A stretch of DNA of 64,000 nt, taken from contig NZ_QYLP01000014.1 of the NCBI RefSeq assembly GCF_003614925.1, forward strand, positions 1 through 64,000. Reading direction: 5' to 3'. This DNA comes from Arthrobacter celericrescens. GTDB taxonomy: Bacteria > Actinomycetota > Actinomycetes > Actinomycetales > Micrococcaceae. Of the stretch, positions 1 through 7,725 are shown piece by piece (positions within the stretch are counted from its first letter, which is position 1; the number at the start of each line of letters is the position of its first letter). The notes beneath the pieces were generated by a model. It did no database searches. It saw only the letters and a program-made list of their open reading frames with translations, and was not told the origin of the DNA. The translations under genes were made by a program, and so were the position numbers.

Positions 1-132
1 CACTATGTGGTTCCCGGACAACAACCCAGGAACAAACCACAAAAACACAACCGAATAACACCAGCAGCAACACCTGGTAACCACAAGACTTCCCACCACC
101 CCCACAAGCACGGGGTCGGACCGGGTAACAGG
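1..132 (+). other. spacer upstream of 5S rRNA
   Basis: This stretch has no supported gene. It is AC-rich and directly precedes the 5S gene, so it is most simply the internal spacer between a 23S gene (outside the window) and 5S. The reading frames that cross it in both directions run straight through the rRNA and are spurious. Confidence 0.6.
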
Positions 133-251
133 GTTACGGCGGTCATAGCGTGGGGGAAACGCCCGGTCCCATTCCGAACCCGGAAGCTAAGACCCACAGC
201 GCCGATGGTACTGCACCCGGGAGGGTGTGGGAGAGTAGGACACCGCCGGAC
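133..251 (+). rRNA. rrf: 5S ribosomal RNA
   Basis: The sequence begins GTTACGGCGG and ends CCGCCGGAC, which pair as the terminal helix I of 5S rRNA. The central stretch reading CCCATTCCGAACCCGGAAG is the conserved loop B/helix III region of bacterial 5S, and GGGAGAGTAGGACACCGCC is the conserved 3' part. The length of about 119 bases fits Actinobacteria. It is the last gene of an rRNA operon whose 16S and 23S lie outside the window, and it is followed at once by a strong hairpin terminator. The exact ends are set from helix I pairing, so they may be off by one or two bases. Confidence 0.97.
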
Positions 252-265
252 AACCATTCAGGTCG

Positions 266-300
266 AGGCCCCCGAACACACCGTTCGGGGGCCTCCCGCA
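266..300 (+). terminator. rho-independent-like terminator of the rRNA operon
   Basis: A perfect 12-bp inverted repeat (266-277 with 283-294, loop ACACC) sits 15 bases after the 5S 3' end and is followed by CCCGCATTT. It ends the rRNA transcript. Confidence 0.85.
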
Positions 301-397
301 TTTAACCGATATAGCCAGCCGGCAAACAGGACCAGCTGGGCGGCTGGACGAGCAGGCACGAGCCCAACCGACGCCAGCGCGCGCAACCCCCACTGCC

Positions 398-442
398 GCC
401 GTCGGGCACTCCCGCTAACGGCCGTCGGGCACTCCCGCTAAC
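398..442. repeat. 23-bp tandem duplication
   Basis: A 22-base sequence beginning GCCGTCGGGCACTCCCGC occurs at 398-419 and again at 421-442, giving a period of 23. It lies in the 365-base non-coding interval between the rRNA operon and the HU gene, where I see no gene. The copies are identical, which suggests recent slippage. Confidence 0.8.
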
Positions 443-666
443 TGCCGCCGGACGGCCACGCAAGCCGCCGCCCGGGCCGCTGCGGCAGCCTCGCCAAGCT
501 CCCCGAACTCCTCAAAAACCCCGGAAATCCAGTGAATTTGGTCAAAAAAGCGCGGAAACACGCGGAATTTGCTGGCCGCGTCGGCCCAAGCTGGTAAGTT
601 TTCGAACAGTGGCTCGTGCGCAGACCGCGCGTGAGCTCCAGACTCGTATAGTCCAGGAGGACAACA

Positions 667-951
667 ATGGCTAAGAACCGTAGCGAACTGGTTGCAGAGG
701 TTGCTGGCAAGGCTGGCACCAGCCAGGCTGCCGTGAACGGCGTTCTCGACGCCCTCTTCGAGGTCTTCGAGGCTTCCGTCGCCGCAGGCGAAAAGATCAC
801 CATCCCGGGCTGGCTTGCCATCGAGCGCACCGACCGCGCCGCACGCACCGGCCGCAACCCGCAGACCGGCGAGACCATCCAGATTGCAGCAGGCCACAGC
901 GTCAAGCTGACCGCCGGTTCCAAGCTGAAGGCTGCTGTCGCCAAGAAGTAG
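667..951 (+). CDS. hup: HU family DNA-binding protein
   Basis: This 94-residue protein is a nucleoid-associated histone-like protein that binds and bends DNA as a dimer. It starts MAKNRSELVAEVAGKAGTSQ, the helical dimerisation part, and carries the family core around IPGWLAIERTDRAARTGRNPQTGE (residues about 44-68), where the flexible beta arm with its proline tip enters the minor groove. The length matches ordinary HU; it lacks the long lysine/alanine-rich tail of mycobacterial HupB. A perfect AGGAGG at 655-660 is spaced 6 bases from the ATG, fitting a very highly expressed gene. A TATAGT hexamer at 647-652 might be a -10 box. It is a single-gene unit closed by a terminator. Confidence 0.97.
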   Translation: MAKNRSELVAEVAGKAGTSQAAVNGVLDALFEVFEASVAAGEKITIPGWLAIERTDRAARTGRNPQTGETIQIAAGHSVKLTAGSKLKAAVAKK

Positions 952-973
952 GACACTTCGGCGAACGCCCCGG

Positions 974-1010
974 AAGGCGGCAGGCTCACGGCCTGCCGCC
1001 TTCTGCATTT
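974..1010 (+). terminator. terminator of the HU gene
   Basis: A 12-bp perfect stem (974-985 with 991-1002, loop TCACG) is followed by CTGCATTT, 23 bases after the HU stop codon. Confidence 0.85.
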
Positions 1011-1069
1011 AACTGCGCGGCTCCATCGGCCGATTCGCGGCCTCGGCGGCGTTGGCGGACAATGGATAG

Positions 1070-3250
1070 GTGCCCCAAGCAAGAACCCCCTCCACAGCCC
1101 CGCAGCCCGCTCCCAAGGCAGGGGCCGGTGCAGGGACGGCAAACGGCATCCCGCTTCCGTGGCAGCTGGCCGGCATTGCCGTGCTCCTGCTTGGTTTGGC
1201 AGGGGCACTGCTCTTCTCGGGCGCAGCAGGGGCCCGCCAGGTCTCCGATCCCGGGGCGCTGGTCCGCTGGGGCCTGCCGGTCAGCAAAGCCATCCACAAC
1301 GTCGCTCTGGCGACCGTGGTGGGCGGGCTGATCTTCGCCGTCGGAATCCTTCCGCGCCACCTTCCCGGGCACCGGGGCAAGGACGAGGACGCACCGGAAC
1401 ATCCGGCTTTCACCCGGGCACTGGCGGTCGCGGCCGCCGCGGGCGCCGTCTGGACCCTCTCCGCCGTCGCGGTGCTGGTGTTCAGCTACGCGGACATCGC
1501 GGGCCAGGGCGTTTCGGGCGACGCTGAGTTCACGCGCTCCCTCGTCTATTTCATGACCGACATCGAGACCGGCAAGGCCTGGCTCGCGGTCACCATCATC
1601 GCCGCGGTGGTCACCACCATCCTCTTCGGCGTCCGTTCCCTGGCCGGACTGGCCTGCACGCTGGTCCTGGCGCTCGGCGGCCTGGTACCGACCGCACTGA
1701 TCGGACACTCCTCCAGCTCCAGCGACCACGGCGGCGCCATCAACTCCCTCGGCCTGCACCTGGTGGGCGTCTCCTCTTGGGTGGGCGGCATCATCATGCT
1801 CGCGGTGCTTTCCGGCACCCTGGGTGGCAAGGTCTCCGGCGGCAAGGACGCCACCGAACAGACACTCCGCCGCTTCTCCAGCTTGGCGGGGTTCGCCTTC
1901 CTCCTGGTCTTTGCCTCCGGCGTCGTAAACGCGAGCATCCGGGTGACCACCTTCCAGGAGCTCATCGGCTCGTCCTACGGACAGCTGATCCTGGCCAAGG
2001 CCTTCGCCACGCTGCTCCTGGGCGGCATCGGCTTCATGCACCGGCAATGGGTCATTCCGCAGCTTGGCCGCGGCGGGATGTCCGCCAAGCGGGTGCTATG
2101 GCAGCTCGTCCTCGTCGAACTGCTGGTGATGGGCGCGACGTCGGGACTCGCCGTCGCGCTGGGCCGTTCGGCACCGCCGGAGCCGACCACGTACGCGCCG
2201 GACGCGTCGCCGTCGTTCATCCTGTCCGGCTATGACCTGCCGCCGGAACTGACGCCGGAACGTATGTTCAGCGAATGGCGCTTCGACTGGATCTGGGTGA
2301 CGGTGGCGGTCTTCGGCGCCGTGGCCTACCTGCTGGGCGTCGCCAAGCTGCGCCGCCGCGGCGACTCCTGGCCGTGGCTGCGCACCGTCGTGTGGCTCCT
2401 GGGCCTGGCGGCGCTGACGTACATCACGTCCGGACCGCTGGCCGTGTACGGCATGGTGCTGTTCTCCGTGCACATGGTGGACCACATGGCCCTGACCATG
2501 GTGGCGCCGCTGTTCCTGGTGCTGGGCTCGCCCGTGACCCTGGCCCTGCGTGCGCTCCCGGTGCGCGGCGAAGGCAGCCGGGGCGACGGCTCACGGGGCC
2601 TGCGCGAGTGGCTGCTGGTGTTCGTCCACTCGAAGTTCTCCCAGCTGGTGACCCACCCGCTGTTTGCCGCAGCGAACTTCGCCGGATCGATCGTCCTGTT
2701 CTACCACTCGGACGCCTTCGGCTGGGCAATGCGCGAACACGTCGGCCATGAACTGATGAACCTGCACTTCCTGCTCACGGGGTACATTTTCGTGCTGACA
2801 ATGATCGGCACGGACCCCCTGCCGCGCCGGGCACCTTATCCGTTGCGGCTCCTGCTGCTCCTGGCCACCATGGGCTTCCACGCCTTCTTCGGCGTGTCCA
2901 TCATGGGCGGCACCGGCCTGCTCGCCGCCGACTACTTCGGCAACCTCGGCCGCACCTGGGGCGGCTCGGCCCTCGCAGACCAGCAGCTCGGCGGCGCCGT
3001 GGCGTGGGGAATCGGCGAAGTGCCCACGCTCCTGGTGGCGATCGGCGTCGCGATCATGTGGTCCCGTTCCGACGAACGGGAGACCCGGCGGAAGGACCGC
3101 GCGGCCGAGCGGAATAATGACGCCGAGCTCAACGCTTACAACGACATGTTTGCCCGGCTCGCGGACCGCGACGCCAAGCTTGAACAAGACAACCCTGGAC
3201 ACCGGCCCGCCAAGCAGGCCGACTCCCACACGAAGCTGGAAGGACGCTGA
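1070..3250 (+). CDS. CopD / CtaG fusion: copper transport and cytochrome c oxidase assembly membrane protein
   Basis: A 726-residue polytopic membrane protein. Residues about 25-370 resemble the CopD copper-resistance domain (eight or so hydrophobic spans with scattered His). Residues about 390-680 match the Caa3-type CtaG domain, recognisable by the HMVDHMALTMVAPLFLVLG segment and paired histidines thought to handle copper. The fusion is usual in Actinobacteria and probably supplies Cu to cytochrome oxidase or moves Cu across the membrane. The C-terminal 50 residues are charged and cytoplasmic. The GTG start at 1070 has no convincing ribosome site, so the true start could lie a few codons downstream. 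Its stop overlaps the next start (TGATG), so the two genes are translationally coupled. Confidence 0.88.
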   Translation: MPQARTPSTAPQPAPKAGAGAGTANGIPLPWQLAGIAVLLLGLAGALLFSGAAGARQVSDPGALVRWGLPVSKAIHNVALATVVGGLIFAVGILPRHLPGHRGKDEDAPEHPAFTRALAVAAAAGAVWTLSAVAVLVFSYADIAGQGVSGDAEFTRSLVYFMTDIETGKAWLAVTIIAAVVTTILFGVRSLAGLACTLVLALGGLVPTALIGHSSSSSDHGGAINSLGLHLVGVSSWVGGIIMLAVLSGTLGGKVSGGKDATEQTLRRFSSLAGFAFLLVFASGVVNASIRVTTFQELIGSSYGQLILAKAFATLLLGGIGFMHRQWVIPQLGRGGMSAKRVLWQLVLVELLVMGATSGLAVALGRSAPPEPTTYAPDASPSFILSGYDLPPELTPERMFSEWRFDWIWVTVAVFGAVAYLLGVAKLRRRGDSWPWLRTVVWLLGLAALTYITSGPLAVYGMVLFSVHMVDHMALTMVAPLFLVLGSPVTLALRALPVRGEGSRGDGSRGLREWLLVFVHSKFSQLVTHPLFAAANFAGSIVLFYHSDAFGWAMREHVGHELMNLHFLLTGYIFVLTMIGTDPLPRRAPYPLRLLLLLATMGFHAFFGVSIMGGTGLLAADYFGNLGRTWGGSALADQQLGGAVAWGIGEVPTLLVAIGVAIMWSRSDERETRRKDRAAERNNDAELNAYNDMFARLADRDAKLEQDNPGHRPAKQADSHTKLEGR

Positions 3251-5253
3251 TGAGCGAAACCGTACGCACCCAACTGCGGGTCCGGGCCTCCGAACTGGTG
3301 GGCCGCGGCTGGCTCAACACCGGCGGCAAGAACCTGGACCTGGAAGCCCTGCGCGGCAAGATCGTGCTCCTGGACTTCTGGACGTTCTGCTGCATCAACT
3401 GCTTGCACGTGTTGGACGAACTGCGCCCGCTCGAAGAGAAGTACTCGGACGTGCTGGTGACCGTGGGCGTGCACTCGCCCAAATTCGAGCACGAGGCCGA
3501 TCCTGTGGCCCTTGCCGCTGCCGTGGAACGCTACGAAATCCACCACCCCGTGTTGGACGACCCGGAGCTTGCGACCTGGAAGGCGTACACGGCGCGTGCG
3601 TGGCCCACCCTGGTGGTCGTGGACCCCGAGGGCTACATCGTGGCGCACCTGTCCGGTGAAGGGCACTCCGGCGGCCTCGCGGTCCTGCTGGAGGAACTCG
3701 TCGCCGAGCACGAGGCCAAGGGCACCCTGCACCGCGGCGACGGCCCCTATGTGGCGCCGGTCCCGACGTCGGGCACCCTGCGCTTTCCGGGCAAGGCCAC
3801 GGCACTGGAGAACGGCAACTACCTGGTGGTCGACTCCGGCCACCACCGCCTGGTGGAACTGCGCCCGGACCTGGAGACCGTGGAGCGCGTGATCGGCTCC
3901 GGCACCAAGGGGTACCTGGACGGCCAAGCCGAGGTGGCGCAGTTCAACGAGCCGCAGGGCGTGGCCGTGCTGCCGTCCGAGCTCGCCTGGAAGGTGGGAT
4001 ACGACGCCGTTGTGGCCGACACCGTGAACCACCGACTCCGCGGCGTCACGCTGAGCTCCGGATACGTGCAGACCGTGGCCGGCAACGGCATCCAGCGGTT
4101 GCTCGACGCCGGTCCTGCGCGTGTGAGCGCGACCGGCGCCGCCGAATGGGCTACTCCGGCTGCTTCCGCGGGCTCCGCGGGTTCCGCGCACCACGAAGGT
4201 CCTGCCGACTTCGCCGGCGATGCCGTGGACGTGGGCGTGCTTGGCCTCGGGGCCGGGGTTTCGCTGTCCTCCCCGTGGGACCTGGTGTGGAGCGACAAGC
4301 TGCAGCGCGTGGTCATCGCCATGGCCGGCACCCACCAGATCTTCGCCTTCGAGCCTGTGTCCGGTGAGGTCTCCATCCTGGCCGGCTCGGGCCTGGAAGG
4401 GCTCCTGGACGGTCCTGCCGAGGAAGCCTGGTTCGCGCAGCCGTCCGGCGTGGCCATCGACGCCGCCGGGGACATCTGGGTGGCCGACTCCGAAACCTCC
4501 GCCCTGCGCCGGCTGGTGCTGGGTGAATCCGGCGTGACCGTGGAATCCGCGGTGGGCAAGGGCCTGTTCGACTTCGGCTTCCGTGACGGCGAGGCCGCCG
4601 AGGCCCGCCTCCAGCACCCGCTGGGCGTCACCGTGCTGCCCGACGGTTCCGTGGCCGTCGCCGACACCTACAACGGTGCCGTGCGCCGCTACGACCCCGC
4701 GGCGAAGTCCGTGTCCACCCTGGCGCGCGGCCTCGCCGAGCCTAGCGACGTCGTCGTGGTCCACCCCGACGGCGCCGAGCCGCTCCTGGTGGTGGTGGAG
4801 TCCAACAAGCACCAGCTGGTCCTGGTCCCGATCCCCAAGGAAGCCCAGCAGGTGGACGAGGGTGCCTCGCAGACCCACCGGCCCAAGAGCCCCGTGGCTC
4901 CCGGCACCCTCGAGCTCACGGTGCGCTTCACCGCGCCCACCGGCCAGAAACTGGATGACCGCTGGGGCGATCCCACACAGCTGAAGATCTCCTCCACCCC
5001 GCCGGAGCTGCTGGTGTCCGGCGGCGGCACCTCCGTGGGGCTGCTGCGCACGCTGGAGCTGTCCTCCGAGGTGGCCGAGGGCGTCCTGCACATCACGGCC
5101 CGCGCCGCTGCCTGCGACGGCCCCGAGACCGAGGACGGCGAGATTCCGGACCATGCCGCCTGCCACCTGTACCAGCAGGACTGGGGCATCCCGGTGGTCC
5201 TGCAGGCCGACGGCGACAGCGAACTGGTGCTGGACCTGCGCGGAATGGACTGA
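3250..5253 (+). CDS. thioredoxin-like / NHL-repeat protein
   Basis: A 667-residue soluble protein. Residues about 25-150 are a thioredoxin fold with a CxxC redox motif (C48-I-N-C51 within FWTFCCINCLHV). Residues about 165-540 contain NHL-type beta-propeller repeats, for example the blocks around VIGSGTKGYLDGQAEVAQFN and LGVTVLPDGSVAVADTYNGA. There is no signal peptide, unlike many eukaryotic NHLRC2-like relatives with the same architecture. A short alanine/glycine-rich insert (residues about 296-318) interrupts the propeller. The ATG overlaps the CtaG stop and AAGGACG precedes it, so it is co-expressed with the copper gene; a role in thiol chemistry linked to metal or oxidase assembly is inference only. 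Confidence 0.85.
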   Translation: MSETVRTQLRVRASELVGRGWLNTGGKNLDLEALRGKIVLLDFWTFCCINCLHVLDELRPLEEKYSDVLVTVGVHSPKFEHEADPVALAAAVERYEIHHPVLDDPELATWKAYTARAWPTLVVVDPEGYIVAHLSGEGHSGGLAVLLEELVAEHEAKGTLHRGDGPYVAPVPTSGTLRFPGKATALENGNYLVVDSGHHRLVELRPDLETVERVIGSGTKGYLDGQAEVAQFNEPQGVAVLPSELAWKVGYDAVVADTVNHRLRGVTLSSGYVQTVAGNGIQRLLDAGPARVSATGAAEWATPAASAGSAGSAHHEGPADFAGDAVDVGVLGLGAGVSLSSPWDLVWSDKLQRVVIAMAGTHQIFAFEPVSGEVSILAGSGLEGLLDGPAEEAWFAQPSGVAIDAAGDIWVADSETSALRRLVLGESGVTVESAVGKGLFDFGFRDGEAAEARLQHPLGVTVLPDGSVAVADTYNGAVRRYDPAAKSVSTLARGLAEPSDVVVVHPDGAEPLLVVVESNKHQLVLVPIPKEAQQVDEGASQTHRPKSPVAPGTLELTVRFTAPTGQKLDDRWGDPTQLKISSTPPELLVSGGGTSVGLLRTLELSSEVAEGVLHITARAAACDGPETEDGEIPDHAACHLYQQDWGIPVVLQADGDSELVLDLRGMD

Positions 5254-5275
5254 TCGGCTCGGTTTGAGTGACTAG

Positions 5276-5377
5276 GCGTCACGCCAGACAGGTTTTGCAC
5301 TGGAGTTCCGGGTGGATTCCCCGGATATCCGGGGTTCCGCTGATCGGGACCGGGTGAAAACCTGACTGGCGTGACGC
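5276..5377. repeat. large imperfect palindrome with internal palindrome
   Basis: 21-base arms at 5276-5296 and 5357-5377 match as an inverted repeat with one mismatch (outer part GCGTCACGCC / GGCGTGACGC). Inside, 5319-5334 is a perfect 16-bp palindrome, CCCCGGATATCCGGGG. The element fills the gap between the NHL gene and the next gene, and pieces of its right arm recur after that gene (see 6269-6477). Confidence 0.85.
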
Positions 5378-5456
5378 TTTGTTGTTTTCAGAGGCGTTAT
5401 CCACATAGGCCCGTTCCGCCGCCCCGGAGGCTTGGAATTCCCGTGACCATGGGTGA

Positions 5457-6296
5457 GTGGATGTTGTCAGAGCCCTGAAGCTGTGCGGAGGCGTGGCCCG
5501 GAGACCCGTCCTCCGGAGTCTTGGCGTCAGCGATGCACAGCTGCGCCGGGCGGTCCGCCGGGGCGTTCTGCAGCCGGCAAAGGGTGTCTACTCGCTGCCG
5601 GAGGCCCTGGCGGAGCGAGTGGACCTTATTGTGAAGCGCCAGCTGCTGAGCTGTGCCAGCGCTGCCCCCTTTTACGGGCTCTGGCTGCTGCATGAGCCGA
5701 CGGTTCGCCACGTGCATCACGTCCGGGCAGGAGATGACGGAGCCGTTGTCCATCACGGGCCCCTCCTGCTGCCACCGCATCCGTACCAGCCCGTAGTAGC
5801 GCTGGCAGATGTCTTGGTCCACGCGCTGCGGTGCCTGCCCTGGCAGGAAGCCTTGGTGATGGTCGAATGCGCAGTGGGCAGGGGTGACATGACCATCGGA
5901 TTCCTCGAGGAACGCCTGCCCGGCAACCGCAACGGTAAGGCACGGGACGTACTCCGGTGGGTGGGCTCCGGAGCCGAATCGCTGACTGAAGTCCTGGCCC
6001 GTACCTATTTCCGGATGGCAGGGATCCACGTCGAGGCGCAGTTCCACGTCCATGAGGCGGGGCATTTCGACCTGTTGCTGGAAGGCTGGCTCCTTGTTGA
6101 GATTGATGGGCGCCACCATGCGGAATGGTCCCAGGTGAAGAAGGACCACCGGCGCAGCAACATTTCAATCGAGCAAGGCTACGTCGTGCTGCATTACTAC
6201 TATGCCGACGTCGTGTATTCACCAGGGAAGATGGTGGCGCAGGTGCTGTCGGTGCTTGCCCGGGGCAGGAAAACCTGGGGCGGCCGGGCCGCGTGA
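5457..6296 (+). CDS. AbiEi-like winged-helix plus DUF559 (Vsr-like nuclease fold) protein
   Basis: A 279-residue protein of the type often annotated as a type IV AbiEi-family antitoxin domain protein or DUF559 protein. Residues 1-50 form a winged-helix-like block (VARRPVLRSLGVSDAQLRRA, then RGVLQPAKGVYSLP). Residues about 170-270 have a PD-(D/E)XK/Vsr-like layout: E178, D205, then E215 and D217 in LLVEIDGRHHAEW, and a late strand at GYVVLHYYY. These proteins are numerous in Actinobacteria and their role is not established; possible DNA nicking is inference. The GTG at 5457 is chosen because the homologous start is near it; the ribosome site is weak. The gene is flanked on both sides by related palindromic and tandem repeats, and its stop codon lies inside one of them. 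Confidence 0.7.
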   Translation: MDVVRALKLCGGVARRPVLRSLGVSDAQLRRAVRRGVLQPAKGVYSLPEALAERVDLIVKRQLLSCASAAPFYGLWLLHEPTVRHVHHVRAGDDGAVVHHGPLLLPPHPYQPVVALADVLVHALRCLPWQEALVMVECAVGRGDMTIGFLEERLPGNRNGKARDVLRWVGSGAESLTEVLARTYFRMAGIHVEAQFHVHEAGHFDLLLEGWLLVEIDGRHHAEWSQVKKDHRRSNISIEQGYVVLHYYYADVVYSPGKMVAQVLSVLARGRKTWGGRAA

Positions 6297-6314
6297 CGCC
6301 TGTGTCGCGTCACG
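6292..6314 (+). terminator. hairpin at the 3' end of the DUF559 gene
   Basis: CGTGACGC at 6292-6299 pairs with GCGTCACG at 6307-6314. The left arm contains the gene's TGA stop. There is no T-run, so this may be a repeat element rather than a true terminator. Confidence 0.45.
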
Positions 6315-6390
6315 TCGTGCAGCTTTTGCCGCGCAGAAGCGAAGACGGTTCCCGCAACCAAAGGGGTCGCTGGCTGGAGGAGACCTGAAA

Positions 6391-6477
6391 ACCTGCGCCG
6401 CGTGACGCCGCCGGGCTCCACCTGCGCCGCGTGACGCCGCCGGGCTCCACCTGTCGGGCGTGACGCCGTCGGGCTCC
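6391..6477. repeat. three 29-bp tandem repeats
   Basis: Units 6391-6419, 6420-6448 and 6449-6477 are each exactly 29 bases. Units 1 and 2 are identical and unit 3 differs at a few positions; all contain GCGTGACGCCG and end GTCGGGCTCC or GCCGGGCTCC. The block is preceded by GAAAACC, so unit 1 reproduces the GAAAACCTG...GCGTGACGC layout of the right arm at 5356-5377. The rest of 6297-6504 holds no gene. Confidence 0.85.
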
Positions 6478-6504
6478 TGCCGCCGGGCCGTCAGCCCGCC
6501 AAGC

Positions 6505-7533
6505 TCAGTAGCTCACCTGCGGGACCACCGCGATGCTGTTCTCGCCGATGTTCAGCCGGGTGGTGAAGCTGAAGTCCAGGACCTCGTTGAGGTTGCTGAC
6601 CTGGCCCGTGAACAGGTCGATCTGCTTCGCGGTCACCCGTGCCTTGCCGTTGAGGGGCGCCACAGCCCAGCCTCCCGCGAACGGTTCGATGCTGATCTTC
6701 GGGTACTGGGTGATCCGCCACTTGATGGTGCCCGGCTCGATTGGGCTGTTGGTCACGTGGTAGAACGGGCAGTCCGGCTGCAGGCGCTGCTGCTTCGTGG
6801 CTTCCTCGGCGCAGTTGTCCAGGTACTGCTTGATCTTTGCGGCCACGGCCCGGTTCATGCTGTCGGTGGTCCGGGTCAGCAGGTTCAGCGGGGTCTGGCC
6901 GGAATCGTTGCTCGTCACCGCCGTGTGGACCGGGATGGCGGTGAAGAATTGTTCGCTGAGGCTGGCCTCGTACTGGCCAGGGTAGAACACCGAGAAGCTG
7001 CCGCGGCCATCGGGCAGGTTCACCGGGATGCCGTTGAGGTTGGCCTCGCTGGCGTTCACCACGGTGACGTCGATGGTGGGCAGGGACGAGGGCACAAACT
7101 CCCAGTGGCCGAAGAACAGCCACTCAGTGCCCGTGCGCTCAAGCAGGAACTCGCTGTGCAGCTCGTTGCCGTCGATGGTGTAGTCGAGCGGCACCATGAC
7201 CCGCTTCCCGCCGCGGGATTCAGGAGCGCCGATCCGGACGTCTGACACCTTCGAGGCCGCCGTCTGCAGGGCGGTGCCGTCCAGCATGGCCGCGTTTCCG
7301 CCCGGGACGGAGGCCTTCAGCAGGCCCAGCGCCGCACCGCCGTCGCCCCTTTTCAAGGCGTCCAGATAGTCGCGGACGGGCTGCTGCGGACTGGCCACGG
7401 TGTTGCTGACCAGGTTGATTGCAACGATGCATGCGGCGACGGCAAGCATCAGACCGAGCAGCCATTTGGCTGCGGTCCTGACGAAGGCTTGACTGAGCTG
7501 CACGTCCCTTACGTTACCTGCCAAGGCACCCAT
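6505..7533 (-). CDS. membrane-anchored protein of unknown function
   Basis: A protein of up to 342 residues with one N-terminal transmembrane segment (about residues 22-42, WLLGLMLAVAACIVAINLV) followed by a large extracytoplasmic domain. The first 60 residues of that domain (VRDYLDALKRGDGGAALGLL) resemble the NTF2/DUF4878-like lumazine-type folds found in actinobacterial secreted proteins, but I do not recognise a named family. A C-terminal segment has a conserved-looking pair of cysteines (DNCAEEATKQQ...DCPFYHV). The start is uncertain: the ATG at 7533 has no ribosome site, and a GTG at 7503 preceded by AAGGGAC is an alternative. It lies downstream of and in the same direction as the HerA-like gene, with a 192-base gap between them in which I see nothing. 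Confidence 0.6.
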   Translation of the reverse strand: MGALAGNVRDVQLSQAFVRTAAKWLLGLMLAVAACIVAINLVSNTVASPQQPVRDYLDALKRGDGGAALGLLKASVPGGNAAMLDGTALQTAASKVSDVRIGAPESRGGKRVMVPLDYTIDGNELHSEFLLERTGTEWLFFGHWEFVPSSLPTIDVTVVNASEANLNGIPVNLPDGRGSFSVFYPGQYEASLSEQFFTAIPVHTAVTSNDSGQTPLNLLTRTTDSMNRAVAAKIKQYLDNCAEEATKQQRLQPDCPFYHVTNSPIEPGTIKWRITQYPKISIEPFAGGWAVAPLNGKARVTAKQIDLFTGQVSNLNEVLDFSFTTRLNIGENSIAVVPQVSY

Positions 7534-7725
7534 AACCGCGAATCGCGGGGGTTCCGCGGCCCGGAAAACCCTGAAAATCCAGCCCCCGACGGCGGCCGGA
7601 ACCTTCCGCTGATGCCCCGGCGGCGGGCGGCGGGGCCGGGGGAGTGCGGTGGCCGGCGGCGCTTGAAACGGGCGTCCGTCGCCCGGGTAACCGCGCGCTT
7701 AATATGAAGCTCCCGGGACTGCCGC

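Noticed and set aside
1..441. Open frames across the 5S rRNA in both directions
   Set aside because: They run through a clear 5S gene and its terminator and have no protein resemblance.
1070..3250. CopD-CtaG fusion as novelty
   Set aside because: This fused architecture is ordinary in Actinobacteria.
3136..5166. Very long minus-strand open frame opposite the NHL gene
   Set aside because: High-GC shadow: Gly/His/Arg-rich low-pattern translation, while the plus frame has thioredoxin and NHL motifs.
6391..6477. Possible CRISPR array
   Set aside because: Units are contiguous 29-bp tandem repeats with no spacers, and no cas genes are present.
7534..7725. Short frames in the gaps on either side of the membrane-anchored protein gene
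   Set aside because: No coding pattern, ribosome site or conservation cue; this is opposite-strand shadow sequence.
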